Shown piece by piece: positions 1 through 13,416 of a stretch of DNA of 64,000 nt (position 1 is the first letter of the stretch; every line of letters starts with the position of its first letter). The translations under genes were made by a program, and so were the position numbers. The notes beneath the pieces are model-generated. The model searched no databases, had not been told where the DNA came from, and was given only the letters and a program-made list of their open reading frames with translations. This DNA is from Microcebus murinus (taxonomy: Eukaryota > Chordata > Mammalia > Primates > Cheirogaleidae), in contig NC_134136.1 in the NCBI RefSeq assembly GCF_040939455.1, positions 104,024,014-104,088,013 of the forward strand, given 5' to 3'.

Positions 1-1847
1 CTACCAAAAGTTTGTGATGGTTCTGTATTACACTTATGAAAGAAAAAAATTTTCTGATAAAGTTGAGGATCTGACTGTATATACTGAACTTTAACCTAAG
101 TCACTATTTACAGCAGAGTATTTCAACCTCTAAAGACTTGTCCTTACTGAATTTGCAAAAGTAGTTTTAAAAGAATTGTACTAATAGATTTTTACACTAA
201 TGGAATGGCCACTCTGGCTTTTCCAGCCTAGGGTCTAAAGTTCTCAGAAAGGGAAAAAGATCACACTTATTTATAACCTTTCTTGACATGAACTTCCATT
301 AGGGGGAAAAAACACAACTTCTGATTGAAAAATATATTTACATAATATCACTATTAAAACCATTCTTTTGGGGTAAGCTAAACACATCTAGAAATTCCAT
401 TAACTCTATTAGGACTGATAGTCATTAAGTATTTCTTTGTACAACATTTTGCTTCCCTGCAGCAGGACAATAAAAAAAGGTAAAACTAATTAAAACAATA
501 TAGGGGAAGGAGGAGTAGGAAAGTCACAGTAACAGTATATGTTTTAGATTTTTCTTACTGAGGAATAAGAATAACTTCTTTTGTTTTTGTTTTGTTTTAA
601 GCCAAATTCAGCAGTGGGAGATTGTATACCAATCAACTTTAGTGACACTAATGTTAATAAGTTCTGATAACCCATTACCATCGGACCAGCCACAATCACT
701 TCTTCGATTTGGGTATATTATGGAGATTTTAATCACTTTTCAAAGGCCTTGCTCAAAATACTTTAATTTTTGCTGCTTTCTACATGAAAAAAATAATTTT
801 AATAACAAAAATAAGCCTCTTCCTGTCATTTTCTTAGGAATTCCTCTACTGGGACATTCTGCAAAAGTTGTAAGTGTGACCTTGGTTTTACTATGTACAG
901 TGATGTTGCCCATATTTTAAAGTATCTAGCCAGCAGTTACGGCTCAACCAGCATATGCCAAAGTTTTGAGGACTTCTATGGAAAAAAAGTGCAAAAAAAT
1001 ACAAATATCTTATAATAATTTCCATATTCCCCCTTTTCTTCTTCTTGTCTGTGGGAGACCCAGACGGTCATGAAGAGAAGCAAAAACCTTCCCTTCTCTT
1101 TGATTAGTTGAGAAGGAGAGCTAGGAATAGCTTAATTTCTCTAGGAATAGATAAAATTTCTGAGTTATTAAGTTACTTGAGAGTGAAATTAAAATTTCAT
1201 GGAGTGACTAAAGGCAAAATTCATAATTTAGAGGAGTTATATAATAAGGAAAATAAACAGATTACTCCAAAAAGTCCCAAAGAAGATTCTAGATATACAA
1301 TTATTTTAGCATACTATGTTATTTAAAATTGCCTTTATGTTGGTCTCCACAAGGTCTGGCAAAAATAAATAAATAAATAAATAATAGTGCCTTTATATTT
1401 GACTCTTTTAATAAAGTATGTGTGTGTGTGTATGTTATAATTTGTTGGATATTCTTGCTCTCAATTCTTGATATCTTGCATAATGGCATGAGGCTTGAGT
1501 GGAAATTCCTCTAAGCAGCAAGCAGAACATTTCAAAGTGACATTTTAAGACATGTATAAATATATCAAAATTTGTCTCTACAAATGCAAAAGTTTAAAGT
1601 AAGAGCAAATAACAAAATTGTTTTATCTTTATTCTTTCCTATATGAACAGAAAGTATTTTATTTGTGGGCCTTTTTATAAATCCTGGGATGCCTCTCCAC
1701 CCCCAAATCATAGTGTTCTTAATTTCGTGATTCTAGATTGAGTCATTAAATTAATAACACATAGCTATTAATCATTATAACTGATACTGAGTTACATTAA
1801 AATAGTGGAAAGTTAGGACACCATTTCAATATGCATGAGTATCCATT
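1..1847. other. Unassigned AT-rich DNA
   Basis: I recognise no gene or repeat family here apart from a short TAAA microsatellite. The longest open frames (for example 642-920 and 1108-1326 on +) have no recognisable motif and AT-rich, non-coding-like composition. It could be an untranslated or intronic part of a gene outside the window, but nothing in the sequence shows this. Confidence 0.5.
1363..1385. repeat. (TAAA)n microsatellite
   Basis: About five uninterrupted AAAT units. A short GT run follows at about 1420-1434. Confidence 0.85.
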
Positions 1848-1964
1848 AGCACAGTATGGTCATGCTATCTGCAGACAGAGACCATTTCATTTCTTCCTTT
1901 TCCACCCATATGATTTTTATTTCCTTTTCATGCCTTATTGCACTGGCTAGATCTTTCATTACTA

Positions 1965-2333
<369 letters not shown>

Positions 2334-3503
2334 TTAGGAAGAAAACATTCAGTCCATTCACCCATTAAATATCATGTTAGCTGTAGGTTATTTAATAAGT
2401 GCTCATTATCATGTTAAAGATGTAGCCCTCTATCCCTTTGTTTTTATTTTTGTTAGAGTCTTTATCATGAATCAATGTTGAATTTTGTCAGATTCCTTCT
2501 CTGCATAAACTGATAACAATCATGTGATTTTTCTTCTTTAGCCTGTTAATATGGTGGATTACATTGATTAATTTTCAAATACTAACCCAGCCTTGCATCC
2601 CAAGAATAAACTCCACTTTGTCCTGATGTATAATTCTTTTACATATCACTTAATTCTATTTGTTAATACTTTGTTGAAGATTTTTGTATATGTTAATGAG
2701 AGATGTTTGATATCAGGTTAATACTAGCTTCATAAAATTAATTGGAAAGCATTCCAACCTCTTCTACTTTTTTTTTTTTTTGAAAGGGGTTGTATAGAGT
2801 TGGTTCTCCTCCTCAAATTAAAGAGAAGGGGAGGTTTTGGCTAATTCTTCTTTAAATATTTGGTAGAATTTTTCAGTGAAAACATCTGGACATGGAGATT
2901 TCTTTTTTGGGGAGTGTTTTAATTATCAATTCAGTTTCCTCAATAGTTGTAGGGCTATTCCAATAACTAATTTCATATTGGGTGAGTTGTGGCAGTTTGT
3001 GTTTTTTATACAATAGGTCCATTTCATCTAAGTTGCCAAATTAATATGGGTAAATTATTCATATTAGTCCCTTATTATCCTTTTGATGTCTACAGGGTCT
3101 ATAGCAATAATGCTTATTTCATTCTTCATATAGGTAATTTGTGTTTTTTTTTTTCATTGTCAATCTTGCTAGAAGTTTGTCAATCTTATTGATCTTTTCA
3201 AGAACCAGCTAATTGCTTCATTCACTTTCTCTATTGCTTTTCTGTTTTGGTTTTGTTTATTTCTCTCTTGTCTTTATTATTTCCTCCATTCAGCTTGCTT
3301 TGGGTTCATTTAACTCTTCTTTTTCTATGTTTTTGAGGTGGCAGCTTAGCATATTGCTTTGAGGTTTTTCTTCTTTTCTAACTTATGCAGTTCATACTAT
3401 CAAATTTCTACGTAGTACTACTTTCGTCGCATCTCATACATTTTGATATATCATGTTTTCATTTCCATTCAGTTTTCTTAATACTGTTTTTTTACTCATA
3501 CAT

Positions 3504-3831
3504 TATTAACTAGTTTTTTGTTTGTTTGTTTGTTTATTTGAGACAGGGTGTTGCTCTGTTGTCTGAGTTAGGGTGCAGTGGTGTCATCATAGCTCATTGC
3601 AACCTCCAACTGCTGGGCTCAAGCGACCCTCCTGCCTGAGCCTTCCAAGTAGCTGTGACTATAGGCTTGCGCCACCACACCCAGCTAATTTTTGTAATTT
3701 TTGTAGAAATCGGGTCTCACTGTGTTGCCCAGACTGGTCTCGAATTCCTGGCCTCAAGCAGTCCTCCCTCTCAGGCCTCCCAAAGTGCTAGGATTATAGG
3801 TATGAGCTACTGTGCCTAGCCTATTAACTAG
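3504..3831 (-). mobile_element. Old Alu (AluJ-like), antisense, with TSD
   Basis: Full-length Alu in reverse, from GAGACAGGGTGTTGCTCTG near 3540 to the head at about 3821. It lacks the lemur linker and is diverged, like AluJ. The TSD TATTAACTAG lies at 3504-3513 and 3822-3831. The T-rich 5' side on + (TTTG repeats 3514-3537) is the remodelled poly(A) tail. Confidence 0.93.
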
Positions 3832-4104
3832 CTGTTTAGTTTCCAAATATTTGGAGATTTGCCTGTTATCTTTCTATTATTGATTTCTTGTTTGATTCTA
3901 TTGAGGTCAAAGAACACACTTTGTATGATTTCAATTGTTTTAAATCTGTTGAGGTTTGTATTATGGTGATTCTGGCTACATGTTCCATGGAAATTTAAAA
4001 AGAATAGGTTTTTTGATGTCTTTGGGTGAATTAGTCTATAAATAATGATTAAATACTATTGGTTTCTTTTACATTTTTCATTTCCTTTTTCACTTAATTA
4101 TTTT

Positions 4105-4305
4105 TATTTTTATTATTATTTTTTTATTTCAGCATATTATGGGGGTACAAATGTTTAGGTTATGTGTGTTGCCTTTCCCTCTCCTTCCCTCCTGGAGTCA
4201 GAGCTTCAAGCGTGTCCATCCCCCAGATGGTGCTCATCGCACTCATTATGTATGTATATACCCATCCCCTCCTCCTCCCCCTTCCCACCTACCCAATGCC
4301 TTGAT
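4105..4305 (-). mobile_element. Young strepsirrhine L1, 3' UTR only, antisense
   Basis: A T-rich tract is followed by CAGCATATTATGGGGGTACA, the inverse of the terminal L1 3' UTR. A C-rich segment (4262-4292), the inverse of the G-rich tract of the 3' UTR, comes next. The same end recurs at 10230, 11335, 42681 and, in sense, near 45770. The 5' truncation point is near 4305; I could not define a TSD. Confidence 0.8.
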
Positions 4306-7300
4306 GTGATACCCAGTCAGTAGATTTGGATCTCTAGTTCCTGAAGTGATCTAGCCCTGTATACGGTTGGTGCTTAGTAAGGGTTTGTTGAACTGCTTGG
4401 AACTCCCATGTTATTACCCTTATTCTTGTTACCATATGTGCCTCTCCTGTGGTCTGCTAAAATTTCCAGGAAAAGGACAAGCAGCCGGCAATGGCATCCT
4501 GCAGGACTTAATTAGGCAGGTGACAGTGATAATTCTGCATAACAAACAACCCAAAACTCAGAGATTTGCAATACCGATCATTTATTTCATGGTCAAGGAT
4601 CTAGAGTTTGGCTGTGTTTTAACTCATCTTGTCGGTGCTTGCCTGTGCTCTGTCTACGGGCTATGCTGGATTCTAGATTTTGGGTTAGATTAAAATCTAT
4701 TCCATATGTCTTAATTTTGGGATCCATGCTGAAAAACCAAAAGCTATCTGGATCATGTTCTTCTCATAGCAAAGGGTGTAAGTTCCAGGACAGCTGGCTG
4801 AAACTTGGAATGTCTCTTAAAGGCAACAGTGGCACTTTCACTTATGTTCCATTGTCTAACTCCAGTCATAGTAAAAAGCCCAAAGCTAATGTGTTGGATA
4901 TGTATGTTCTGCCTATTTCAGTAGGAGGCATTTCAAAATTGCATGTCAAAAGTCATGGATGTATATTACAGTATGGAAGCAATTATTCAATATTACTCCG
5001 ACTTTTCAAATCTTTAGTACTTTCTACTTTATACAGGGGTAAGGAAAATGAAAATTAACCCTCCACAGAAGAATTAACCCTCCACATGAAAATCCTTATA
5101 TGGATAGCAAACTATAAAGGATGTTTTCCTTGACATGCGGTTGTCTTAGACATTATATTTTGGGGAATCTGAAGAAATGGCTTTAATAAATTAATAAGAA
5201 TATTCTTAAGAATATACTTCATACTACATCAAAAGCAATATATTTTTTAATTCAGGCTATGTTTTCTGATTTTTTGGGGATTTTGAACTATAGGTAGGCA
5301 TTTTATTGCGAGGATTTTTTTGGGGGGGAGTATCCTTTATAAACCTGCATAGCTAAGCTAAATACAAAGACTTAAAAAGAGCTCAATCATATCAATTTGA
5401 TGGGGGCATATGTATGTATTTATTTGATAAAACATTTGCATTTGTCATTAATTTTTAGAAGTTTTCAAAGGGTTTTGTGAATCATAAATTTATAAATTTT
5501 TTGGTCCATCTCAGATAGTTACCACAGAATCCTACCAGATGATATATGTTCAGGATTTTCCAAGTTACAACTTAAATTTATTTGAAGAGAAACAATATTT
5601 GTTAAAAATACAACAAAAAGAAACAGAACTCTAGGGACAGAATTTTTAATTTAAATTCAGAACGGGCATGTAGAAACTGATATTCTACATATTCACAGGG
5701 TGACAGAGAATCACCCTTACCTGCAGGAATAATGGCAATGGTTGTTCAGAGTCCATTCAGGATACTAATTGGGTTGCAGTTGAAGTAGTACTTTTAATGA
5801 TATGGACACTTGTTTGCCAAGAATTGATCTGGGACCACCAAGACATTAACACAGACTATTTAGCACAGAAGGAGCCAGTAATGACACTCAATCACTCCTT
5901 GTCAGATTGATTTGAATTCAAACCAATAATCCAGAAGAGAGGGACCACCTCATTAATAGTTTTCTTGGGTCAAGATCAAGAAAAATTAAGAACTGTTTTA
6001 AAAAATTATTTATGTTTGCAAGCATTCATGTGAATGACATTTGAAACACAATTACCAGAACAAAATAAAAGCAGCTAAATTAGAATTCAATTAGAGCCTT
6101 TTCAATATTTGTCAAATAAAAAGGAGCAAATTTCACTAAAGAAAATCAATGAAGGAAACAATTTAGAACATGCTTATTGCTATTTGACTTTTGTCAGTTG
6201 CAGGAATGGGAAATAATTAAAATATTGGCAGTAAATAGACATTAAAGTTATTATTTTTCTTCTAATTTTCTCTTCCTCTATGACTTCTGATTCCTTGAAA
6301 TATGGCAATAAACAATATGTAAGGAGGTTGGCATTGGATGGGATCATTTGCTGTAGTTGAATTATTCTTCTCTACTGATGTAGTTAAGTAACCCAAATGA
6401 ACTCATTGTGTCTTGATTTACTAATTAGTTAATTCTGCCACTTAAGTCAAAATCTCCATTATCTTTGATATTTTTCCTGTCCTTTAACTTAAAAACCTCT
6501 TACCAGACCAAACTGGGAAGGAGGAATTGAGATCCATGACTGGTTTCCAGAGTTTTACTTTTTTATTATTAATTATGTTAGTAGTCTTAAGCTATTATCT
6601 GCTTCATCATTCCACCAAACTTACCTGCTTCAAATTCTTACCTTCCAATGCCTACAAAAAATGGTAAGCATGTGACACATGATCCTTGGAAGATATTTCA
6701 TTTGACCTTGACATTCTCCCCTAATGTTCCTAGACATGGCTTTGAAATTAAATAGACTGTCTCAGAAAGTCAGAATCAATTATAGTAACAATGGCACAGT
6801 ATGCAATATGTCTGAAATCATGGCCTGCATTATTGTAATTCCCTGTAAAACACTCTTCTTGCATGCAGATACTTTCACTCTGAGTATGTTGCACAAACTT
6901 CCATCAGATAAATGTGTCTGAAGCACACTTCTCATTGTGTCATTTTACCATTCCACATGAATGTAATCATTGTCTGCTTATGCTAGGATGTGGAAATGTT
7001 TGGGAAGTCCTGATTAATGAATTAACATGATTACTGCTTCACAACTATGTCCCTACAACTCATTGGTGCTAGTCTTGGAGGATCTGGTGGAAAGAATAGC
7101 TCTTCCCTGTACAGCAGACCTCTCCTTCTGTTTGGCATGGACATTTTCCAAATGATCCTACCTGCTTCTTTTATCCATAAAATTCTCAAATTTTCTAGTT
7201 TGCTGATGGCACCCTATTATTTGATTTTAGTGTGAGAATGGAAAGACTCTAGTATACATTTTCTGTCATTTCAGTGGCGAATAAAGTAAGATAAATAAAT

Positions 7301-7680
7301 TTCCTCATTCTAGTATTTTATGGATTTTTAACATCTTTATATTCAAATAATTTTCAACTTAGAAGTTTCAAAAATAGTACATAGACTTTTGATGCACTCT
7401 TTGTCCACCTTCTTCAAATTTTAACAACTTACATAATCATAGTACAATTATTAAAATCAGAAAATTAGCTTCAATTCTAATTAACTAGTTAATTAGTTAA
7501 ATAATCTACAGATTAGTCCTGCTTTGTAAAGTATAACACTCAACTATTAACATGTTGACTATATTTATCCAAAGTTTTGTTTTTACTTAATTTAAAACAA
7601 AGATATTTTGCACTTAAAATAGTGATTAATTTTAATTTTGATAAGTAAAATAACAAAATACACTAAAATAATTTTTCATT
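4306..7680. other. Mostly unassigned AT-rich DNA; possible old LTR and L2 scraps
   Basis: Around 4340-4395 the text resembles the end of an L2 element. Around 4535-4640 it resembles the inverted end of a degraded LTR or MaLR element, but divergence is too high to be sure. Open frames at 4367-4693 and 4639-5058 overlap this material and show no protein motif. From 5000 to 7680 I see no gene, RNA gene or clear repeat. Confidence 0.4.
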
Positions 7681-8012
7681 CTATTTCCATTTTCTTTTTT
7701 TTTTTTTTTTTTTTCTTTTTGGGACAGAGTCTTGCTCTGTTGCCTGGGCTAGAGTACTGTGATGTCAGCCTACTTCACAGCAACCTCAAACTCCTGGGCT
7801 CAAGTGCTCCCCCTGCCTCAACCTCTGGGTGGTTGGGACTACAGGCATATACTGCCATGCCCAGCTAATTTTTTTTTTTATTTTTAGTAGAGACCGGGGT
7901 CCTGCTCTTGTTCAGGCTGGTCTTGAACTGCTGACCTCAAGTGATCCTCTTGCCTTGGCCTCCCAGAGTGCTAGATTACATGTGTGAGCCACCATGCCCA
8001 GCCTATTTCCAT
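7681..8012 (-). mobile_element. Alu, antisense, with TSD
   Basis: A poly(T) run (7694-7713) is followed by the inverse Alu right and left monomers, ending in CACCATGCCCAGC. The TSD CTATTTCCAT is at 7681-7690 and 8003-8012. The lemur linker is absent and divergence is moderate, so I class it with the older AluJ-like layer. Confidence 0.92.
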
Positions 8013-10148
8013 CTAAAAAATTTTTTCTAGCATAATATTTTTACTTGTCTAATTATTGTTTATCCTAGTGGACTATATTTATTGCAAAGAGCAATCCCTA
8101 CCCTTATATCATCAGACCTTAGCAGGTTTTTGTTCTTTGCAACCTAAAGTTGAATATAGTAGAATCATATAGAAATCCTTGCACAGGAACCAAAGTGTAA
8201 TGTGTCTCATTCAGAGTGGAACTAAAGTGTGTTCTGTCTGTCTCTGTCTCTCTTTCAATCTCAGTAGTCACAACCTATTCAATATTAACTTACTGAATAT
8301 TCAATAAGTTAATGACTTATTCAATACTCAGTGTTCTCTCTTATTCAGAACTTTCTTTTCCCTTACAAATGGCCACATAATGATGACCATTGGCCAAAGC
8401 AAATTACATGTCCAACCCCAGATTTAAGGGTTGGGGAAGTAGATTTTTACCTTATGTTAGAAGACATTGCACCATCACATTGAATAAAGACATGTATACA
8501 GAGATGGAAGAATCTGTGGCCTCTTAAAAAATCTGTCACACTCATCTAGGGAAGTGGGGTGTTATAATGTAGAACATAGCTATGTAGAACAAAAGGGGAT
8601 ATGGACAAGCATTTCCCCAGCCAGGCTTGTGAATCAATGAGCAGCTCTAGAATATGGCTGACACATTGAGGCCAACAGGGTTTTATACTGTATTCATATT
8701 GATGCAGTTTATTTTATTAATAATTATAATGATCTCAACAAGAGAGTCATGAAACAGGTTGAGGAAATGTATATAAATAAAAAGCACACACCCTATCTAT
8801 AATCAATCCTTTGATTTTAATCTAATTAAGACTAGATAACAATGAGTGAATACCATTGTCCCTGATGGATGTTCTGTATTACAGACAAATTATTAATAAA
8901 AAGATGAACTTCCTAGTGTGAAGGAACCCACATTGCAAAAAAGAAAAAAAAAAACAGTGTCACTAATTAACACTAATGAAGTCAGTGCTGGAAAAATGGG
9001 AATTTACTCTAGCTTTCCTTCTTAGTGGCCCTAGTAGGCTGAAATTGTACATTTTTTGGTTTTGCTTGAAAATTGCATAGATACTGCCCACTTTGTGTTT
9101 TTATAATGGGTAGAAAGAATCAGTAAATTCCTAGTAGCTGATGTTTTGCTGTGTGAAGGTGGACAATCCATTTAAATGTAGTTATGTGAACTTCTATCTT
9201 CTGGAATATTCCTAAGACACAAATTTTAGAATTGGAAACATCCATGAAACAGAGTTCTCTATGAGGTCAGCAGGATGCCATACTTCTTTCCATGCACTAA
9301 AAGATGTACCTTGATTCTGAAAGGCTTGATACTCTTTCAGAAAGTGAGCATTCCGTCTTCACTCTGCTTAGATTCCTTCTCAGGGAGAAAAGGGATCCTA
9401 CTAGTGAGCAGAAAATCAATTGCTGAATTTCTGGAGCTGCCTTAAGTTTTATTTACCAGTAGGACACCATTATCTCTTTTGGAACCTTGCTGGTCTAACC
9501 ATTAGTTCCCTTTTCAGGCCCTTGCTGTTTCTGAGTTAGGACTTTTATGCAGTATACAGAAATGTCCTTATTTTTAAAAATAGAATTGCATATAGTAATG
9601 TGTTTTCCTCAGAGATACTTTTTGCCAGAGAAAACCTACAAGGAAGTAGACCATAATTGACCTCTGCCTGACCCATTATATGGCTGTATTTAGATTCTAG
9701 TCTCCATAAAATTATTACAATGACTTTGTATGTTGAAAATAGCTATTTAACTTCCTTCGAGTGAAATACTTTAGTTATTCTTTTGTTCTGGTTCAGTTAT
9801 ATGAGCCGTGAAAAGCATGTGTCCTAAAGGGTTTGAGTTCTGAGTTAAGAAAGGACGATACTCTTTTGCTTTCAAAGGGGGCCCTTTACCATGAAAAAAT
9901 TCCTGTAATGAAGTTGCTGTTTTTAAAGTATCATTTATAAATTCCCAAATCAATGTGAAAATAACTTGAGAACTTTTTAATAATCCCAGTATATTAATAT
10001 CATAGAAAACTGTTTTAATCGAGAGAAAATTGAACTAGAAATAACTATCGAGTGAGTACTACTTTTAGTTTGAGATAATAGTTGAAAACAGTACAGTTAT
10101 CCAAAATTAATAATACAGTACCAAGCGATTTTCAAGACATTTTTCCCT
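8013..10148. other. Unassigned DNA with a possible degraded LTR scrap
   Basis: The segment near 8370-8520 (ATTGGCCAAAGCAAATTAC onwards) resembles a common dispersed LTR-like mammalian repeat, but I cannot name it safely. The rest shows no coding or RNA features. A near-perfect palindrome sits at 8285-8312. Confidence 0.35.
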
Positions 10149-10477
10149 GTATATCTTTTTTTCATTGTTAATAATTTTTGTTATATAATAATAATTTATA
10201 ATTTATTGAGCACTTTTTTTTTATTAGAGCATATTACAGGGGTATAATTGACAAATATTTAGGTTACTTTGCCCCAACTGAGTCAGAGCTTCAAGCGTGT
10301 CCATCCCCCAGATGGTGCGCACCACACCCATTAGGTGTGAATATACCCATCCCCTCCTCTCCGTCCCACCTGCCGGACACCTGATGAATGTTACTACTAT
10401 ATGTGCACATAAGTGTTGATCAGTTAATACCAATTTGATGGTGAGTACATGTGGTGCTTTGCCCGGTATATCTTTTT
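10149..10477 (-). mobile_element. Young strepsirrhine L1 3' end, antisense, with extra 3' sequence
   Basis: The L1 body spans about 10221-10465 on +: the inverted terminal end (GCATATTACAGGGGTATAA), the C-rich inverse of the G-rich tract (10341-10357), and the ORF2-proximal 3' UTR. The repeat GTATATCTTTTT occurs at 10149-10160 and 10466-10477 and fits a TSD. Between the L1's own T-tract (10214-10222) and the outer T-tract (10156-10162) lie about 50 bp of non-L1 sequence, which fits a small 3' transduction. Confidence 0.75.
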
Positions 10478-11310
10478 AATTTAAAAACTAACTTTGAAAT
10501 TTTTGACCCTTCAAAATAAAAGCATATTTTGAAAAATAAAAAGAGCAATGTGGTTAAACACTGAAGAATTGTGAAATGTTAAAAGCCTCCCTAGTGAGTG
10601 TGTATTTCATTTTATTACATCTGTGAGAAAAACTGACCAATAAACAAAAACTATAAACTTTTGATAGACATTTTTGTAATTTATTTTTAATAAGTCATGC
10701 TGCATATTCTGTCTCTTAAATCAGGGTGTATCAGACAACACTTAGACTATTCTGTTTAGAAACTGTTAAAACCATTGTTGGGGGGGGGAAAGACTAGTAT
10801 GTGCTGTATTAATCATCTAGAAATAAAAACCAGCTTCAGTTCTGATATTTCCTAAGACTTAACCATATATAGACAGTATAGTCTTGTGACTAAGGAACAG
10901 CATACATCCTGATTTCAGGTAGCAGTTTCTTTCTGTGAGATGAAACTTAGAGGGAGTGCTTTTTTAGGGTTAACAATGCACTTGACAATTTATTGCAGTG
11001 AACATATTAATCATCATTTAGCAACATACAAGTAGTGGTATACATAATATGTTCTGAGAGAAACCAGTTATACTTTCATGGTATAGCCATTTGCTCAAGA
11101 AAGAATGCTGAATCTCATTTAAAGTGGCCTTAGAACATTTAAATTAGTGGTGTGCTGAAGCCAACTTGTTCCAGCTCAGAAAAGCCTGGTAAATGATACA
11201 AATCATTGCCCCCCTCACCCCATAAAAGAGCTGTTAAACATTCAGCAACATAACACTGAATTTTAGACTTTAAACATTTTTGAAACAATTAGGTTCTACA
11301 TGATCTTATT
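10478..11310. other. Unassigned DNA
   Basis: No gene or recognisable repeat. A nine-base G run occurs near 10780. Confidence 0.45.
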
Positions 11311-11315
11311 ATTTT

Positions 11316-11505
11316 TTTCTTTTTTCTTTTATTTCATCATATTATGGAGGTACAAATATTGTTAGGGTTACAAATATTGCCCCTGCCCCCCCTTCCCTCC
11401 CCCCATGTGTCCAATCCCCCAGTGGTGTGCATCACGCACATTATGGAAGCATGCACCCCTTTCCTCCTCCCCCCTCCCGCCTGCCCACCACCCGATAAAA
11501 AGTTG
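11316..11505 (-). mobile_element. Young strepsirrhine L1 3' end, antisense
   Basis: A T-rich tract is followed by CATCATATTATGGAGGTACA and then strongly C-rich DNA (11381-11407 and 11460-11495). These are the inverse of the L1 terminal 3' UTR and G-rich tract. The copy is truncated to about 170 bp of L1. Confidence 0.75.
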
Positions 11506-11690
11506 TTTTTATTTTATTTTTTTGGATATTTTGGTTACATTATATATCTTTGCCTCTCCCTAAGAAGGGTTAGAGTTATGCCCTTCCCCTCCAAAATGCT
11601 CGCCACATCCCTAAGATTGGGTTCCCTTATTTTGAATGAATATCTTTTCATTGTTCTTACTGTGGACTCTCAGATTAAGTTATCAGAATA
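11506..11690 (-). mobile_element. Probable second, different L1 3' end, antisense
   Basis: A new T-rich tract (11508-11523) is followed by GGTTACATTATATATCTTTG and a C-rich stretch. This has the same architecture as the neighbouring L1 end but is a different variant. The left-hand L1 seems to have inserted into or beside this one's poly(A) tail. Assignment is by architecture only. Confidence 0.5.
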
Positions 11691-12690
11691 AACTTAGCAT
11701 TTTAAAAAATCATTTATCTTAAAAAACATAATCCATCTGTCCTTGTGCGTATTTGCTGTTACGTCAAATTGTACCTCCTATTAGAGTTCCCATTAATGTA
11801 CCTGCATTTTGATTATTCCAGTGTGGAAACCCTTTTACTCCCCCAGAGATAGATGCTTTCTCTTGCCTACAAAACCATAATTTCCAGTTGATTAGTTTTT
11901 ATTGTAAAGCTGCCTTTTACACTTTTATATGGAGACAATTATATGCACCTCATGTTTTTTTAAAAAAGAATGTTTAATTGTTTTCCAAAAAGAAGCAAAA
12001 TAATTTATTTCCTCACAAGAGGGACATGAATTTCTGTATTTATCCATGAAGTTTATACAGTTTATATATGTATTGTAATTGTCCTAGAAATACTTTCACA
12101 ATAAGATATCTTTGTAATTATGCATCTAGAATAATTTGGTATATAAAGCACTGATATTAAAGAGTGAACAATGGTTGTAGGTCACAGAGCTTTGCTTTAG
12201 CATTATTTGTTTTACTGCAGGATTCACCACAAGGCAGGTGTCTTGTCTCATGAAGTTTATTATAGCAATTATTAGCAAGAGCCCTTATCCCATATTTTAA
12301 CTTAAAATCTGCAAACTTAAAATAGTTTTATTGAAAGAACTTCCTCCTTTGAACTCTAATAACACAATTTCGTTATAGGAGATATCACTCTATATAATTG
12401 TTGACTTGCTCATCTGTCAACTTCTCAAAGACAGAAACCATATTATGCATTGTATATTATATATTGCTATAAGAGATTGGATGTCTGGCATAGAAAAGTC
12501 ACTCAATACCAATTTTGAAGAATAAATGAATAAATATTAAAAGCATAGATTGGCGGTATAAATAAGAAATCCAGTCATTAATAAAAGAGTATACTTGAAT
12601 AGTGTACTCAATACTTGAGTACTTGAATAGTGAGGGAAGACTCACTCCATTGCTTTGGTAGGACTTTCAAAAACATTGACTTTATAAATG
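11691..12690. other. Unassigned AT-rich DNA
   Basis: No gene or clear repeat seen. Confidence 0.45.
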
Positions 12691-12694
12691 GAAA

Positions 12695-12965
12695 GGGCAG
12701 GAAAGTGGGTTGGATAGGGGAAACTGCGTGAGCAATAGTGCTGAGATACAACTTCGAATGCATTTGAAGTTCTGTAAGGGATCAGGTTGGTTGAAGCCAA
12801 GATTCTCAGAAGTTAATTCTGGAGAATTGGAGTAACACCAGGTCATGGGAGAAATTGAAAGTTTATCCTGTTGGTCATGGGGAACCACTGAGATTTTGCC
12901 TGAAGAACTGATTTAGAAAAATTCCTCTGAAATAGATTGTGACAGGGGTGAAATTAGAGATGGAG
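12695..12965 (-). mobile_element. L2 (LINE2) relic, antisense
   Basis: The order of phrases near 12700-12720 (AGGAAAGTGGGTTGG), 12855-12875 (GAAAGTTTATCCTGTTGGTC) and 12880-12890 (GGGGAACCACTGAG) follows the reverse of the L2 3' portion, where a "pattern of rate ... TTTATTCT ... GGGAGCCATTG" block is conserved. Heavily diverged. Confidence 0.55.
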
Positions 12966-13352
12966 AAAGGTGAGAAAGCCTGGACTATTAGACAGTGCCA
13001 TGAAATTCACTGCTATTTAAATGTACCCACGGTCTCCATGTCCAAATGTAAAACATAATCCTAAGGCAAAATTATTCCCAAATACTAAATTTGTTTTAGA
13101 CCTTCTTCCCATAAAAAAATACTTCTAAATTCTATGTCCATACTGGGGTTGGGTATAGTAAAGATTCTCAATTTCATCACTAGTCAATACAAATCTATTG
13201 ATTGGAACAGTCAAAAATGTGAAGAATTAGATTCAAAATAATTTTCAATATACACATACTAATATTTACTGAGACTTTTTGACAAACATAATACAGAATC
13301 AGAGTCACAACAGTAAATGCAAAAGAGAGGGAAAATATGCAATGGGTATTCA

Positions 13353-13416
13353 GGTATAATAGCTAACATTTGCCCACTAGTACTGAATAGTAGATGTAGA
13401 ACTTGTCATTTACAGG
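13353..13416 (+). mobile_element. MIR SINE, left part
   Basis: AATAGCTAACATTTGCCCAC at 13358-13377 and the following bases match the start of the MIR core. The element is interrupted at 13417 by the MLT1 LTR and resumes at 14685. Confidence 0.65.

Noticed and set aside
3573..3791. Open frame of 72 codons on +
   Set aside because: Translation of an antisense AluJ-like element.
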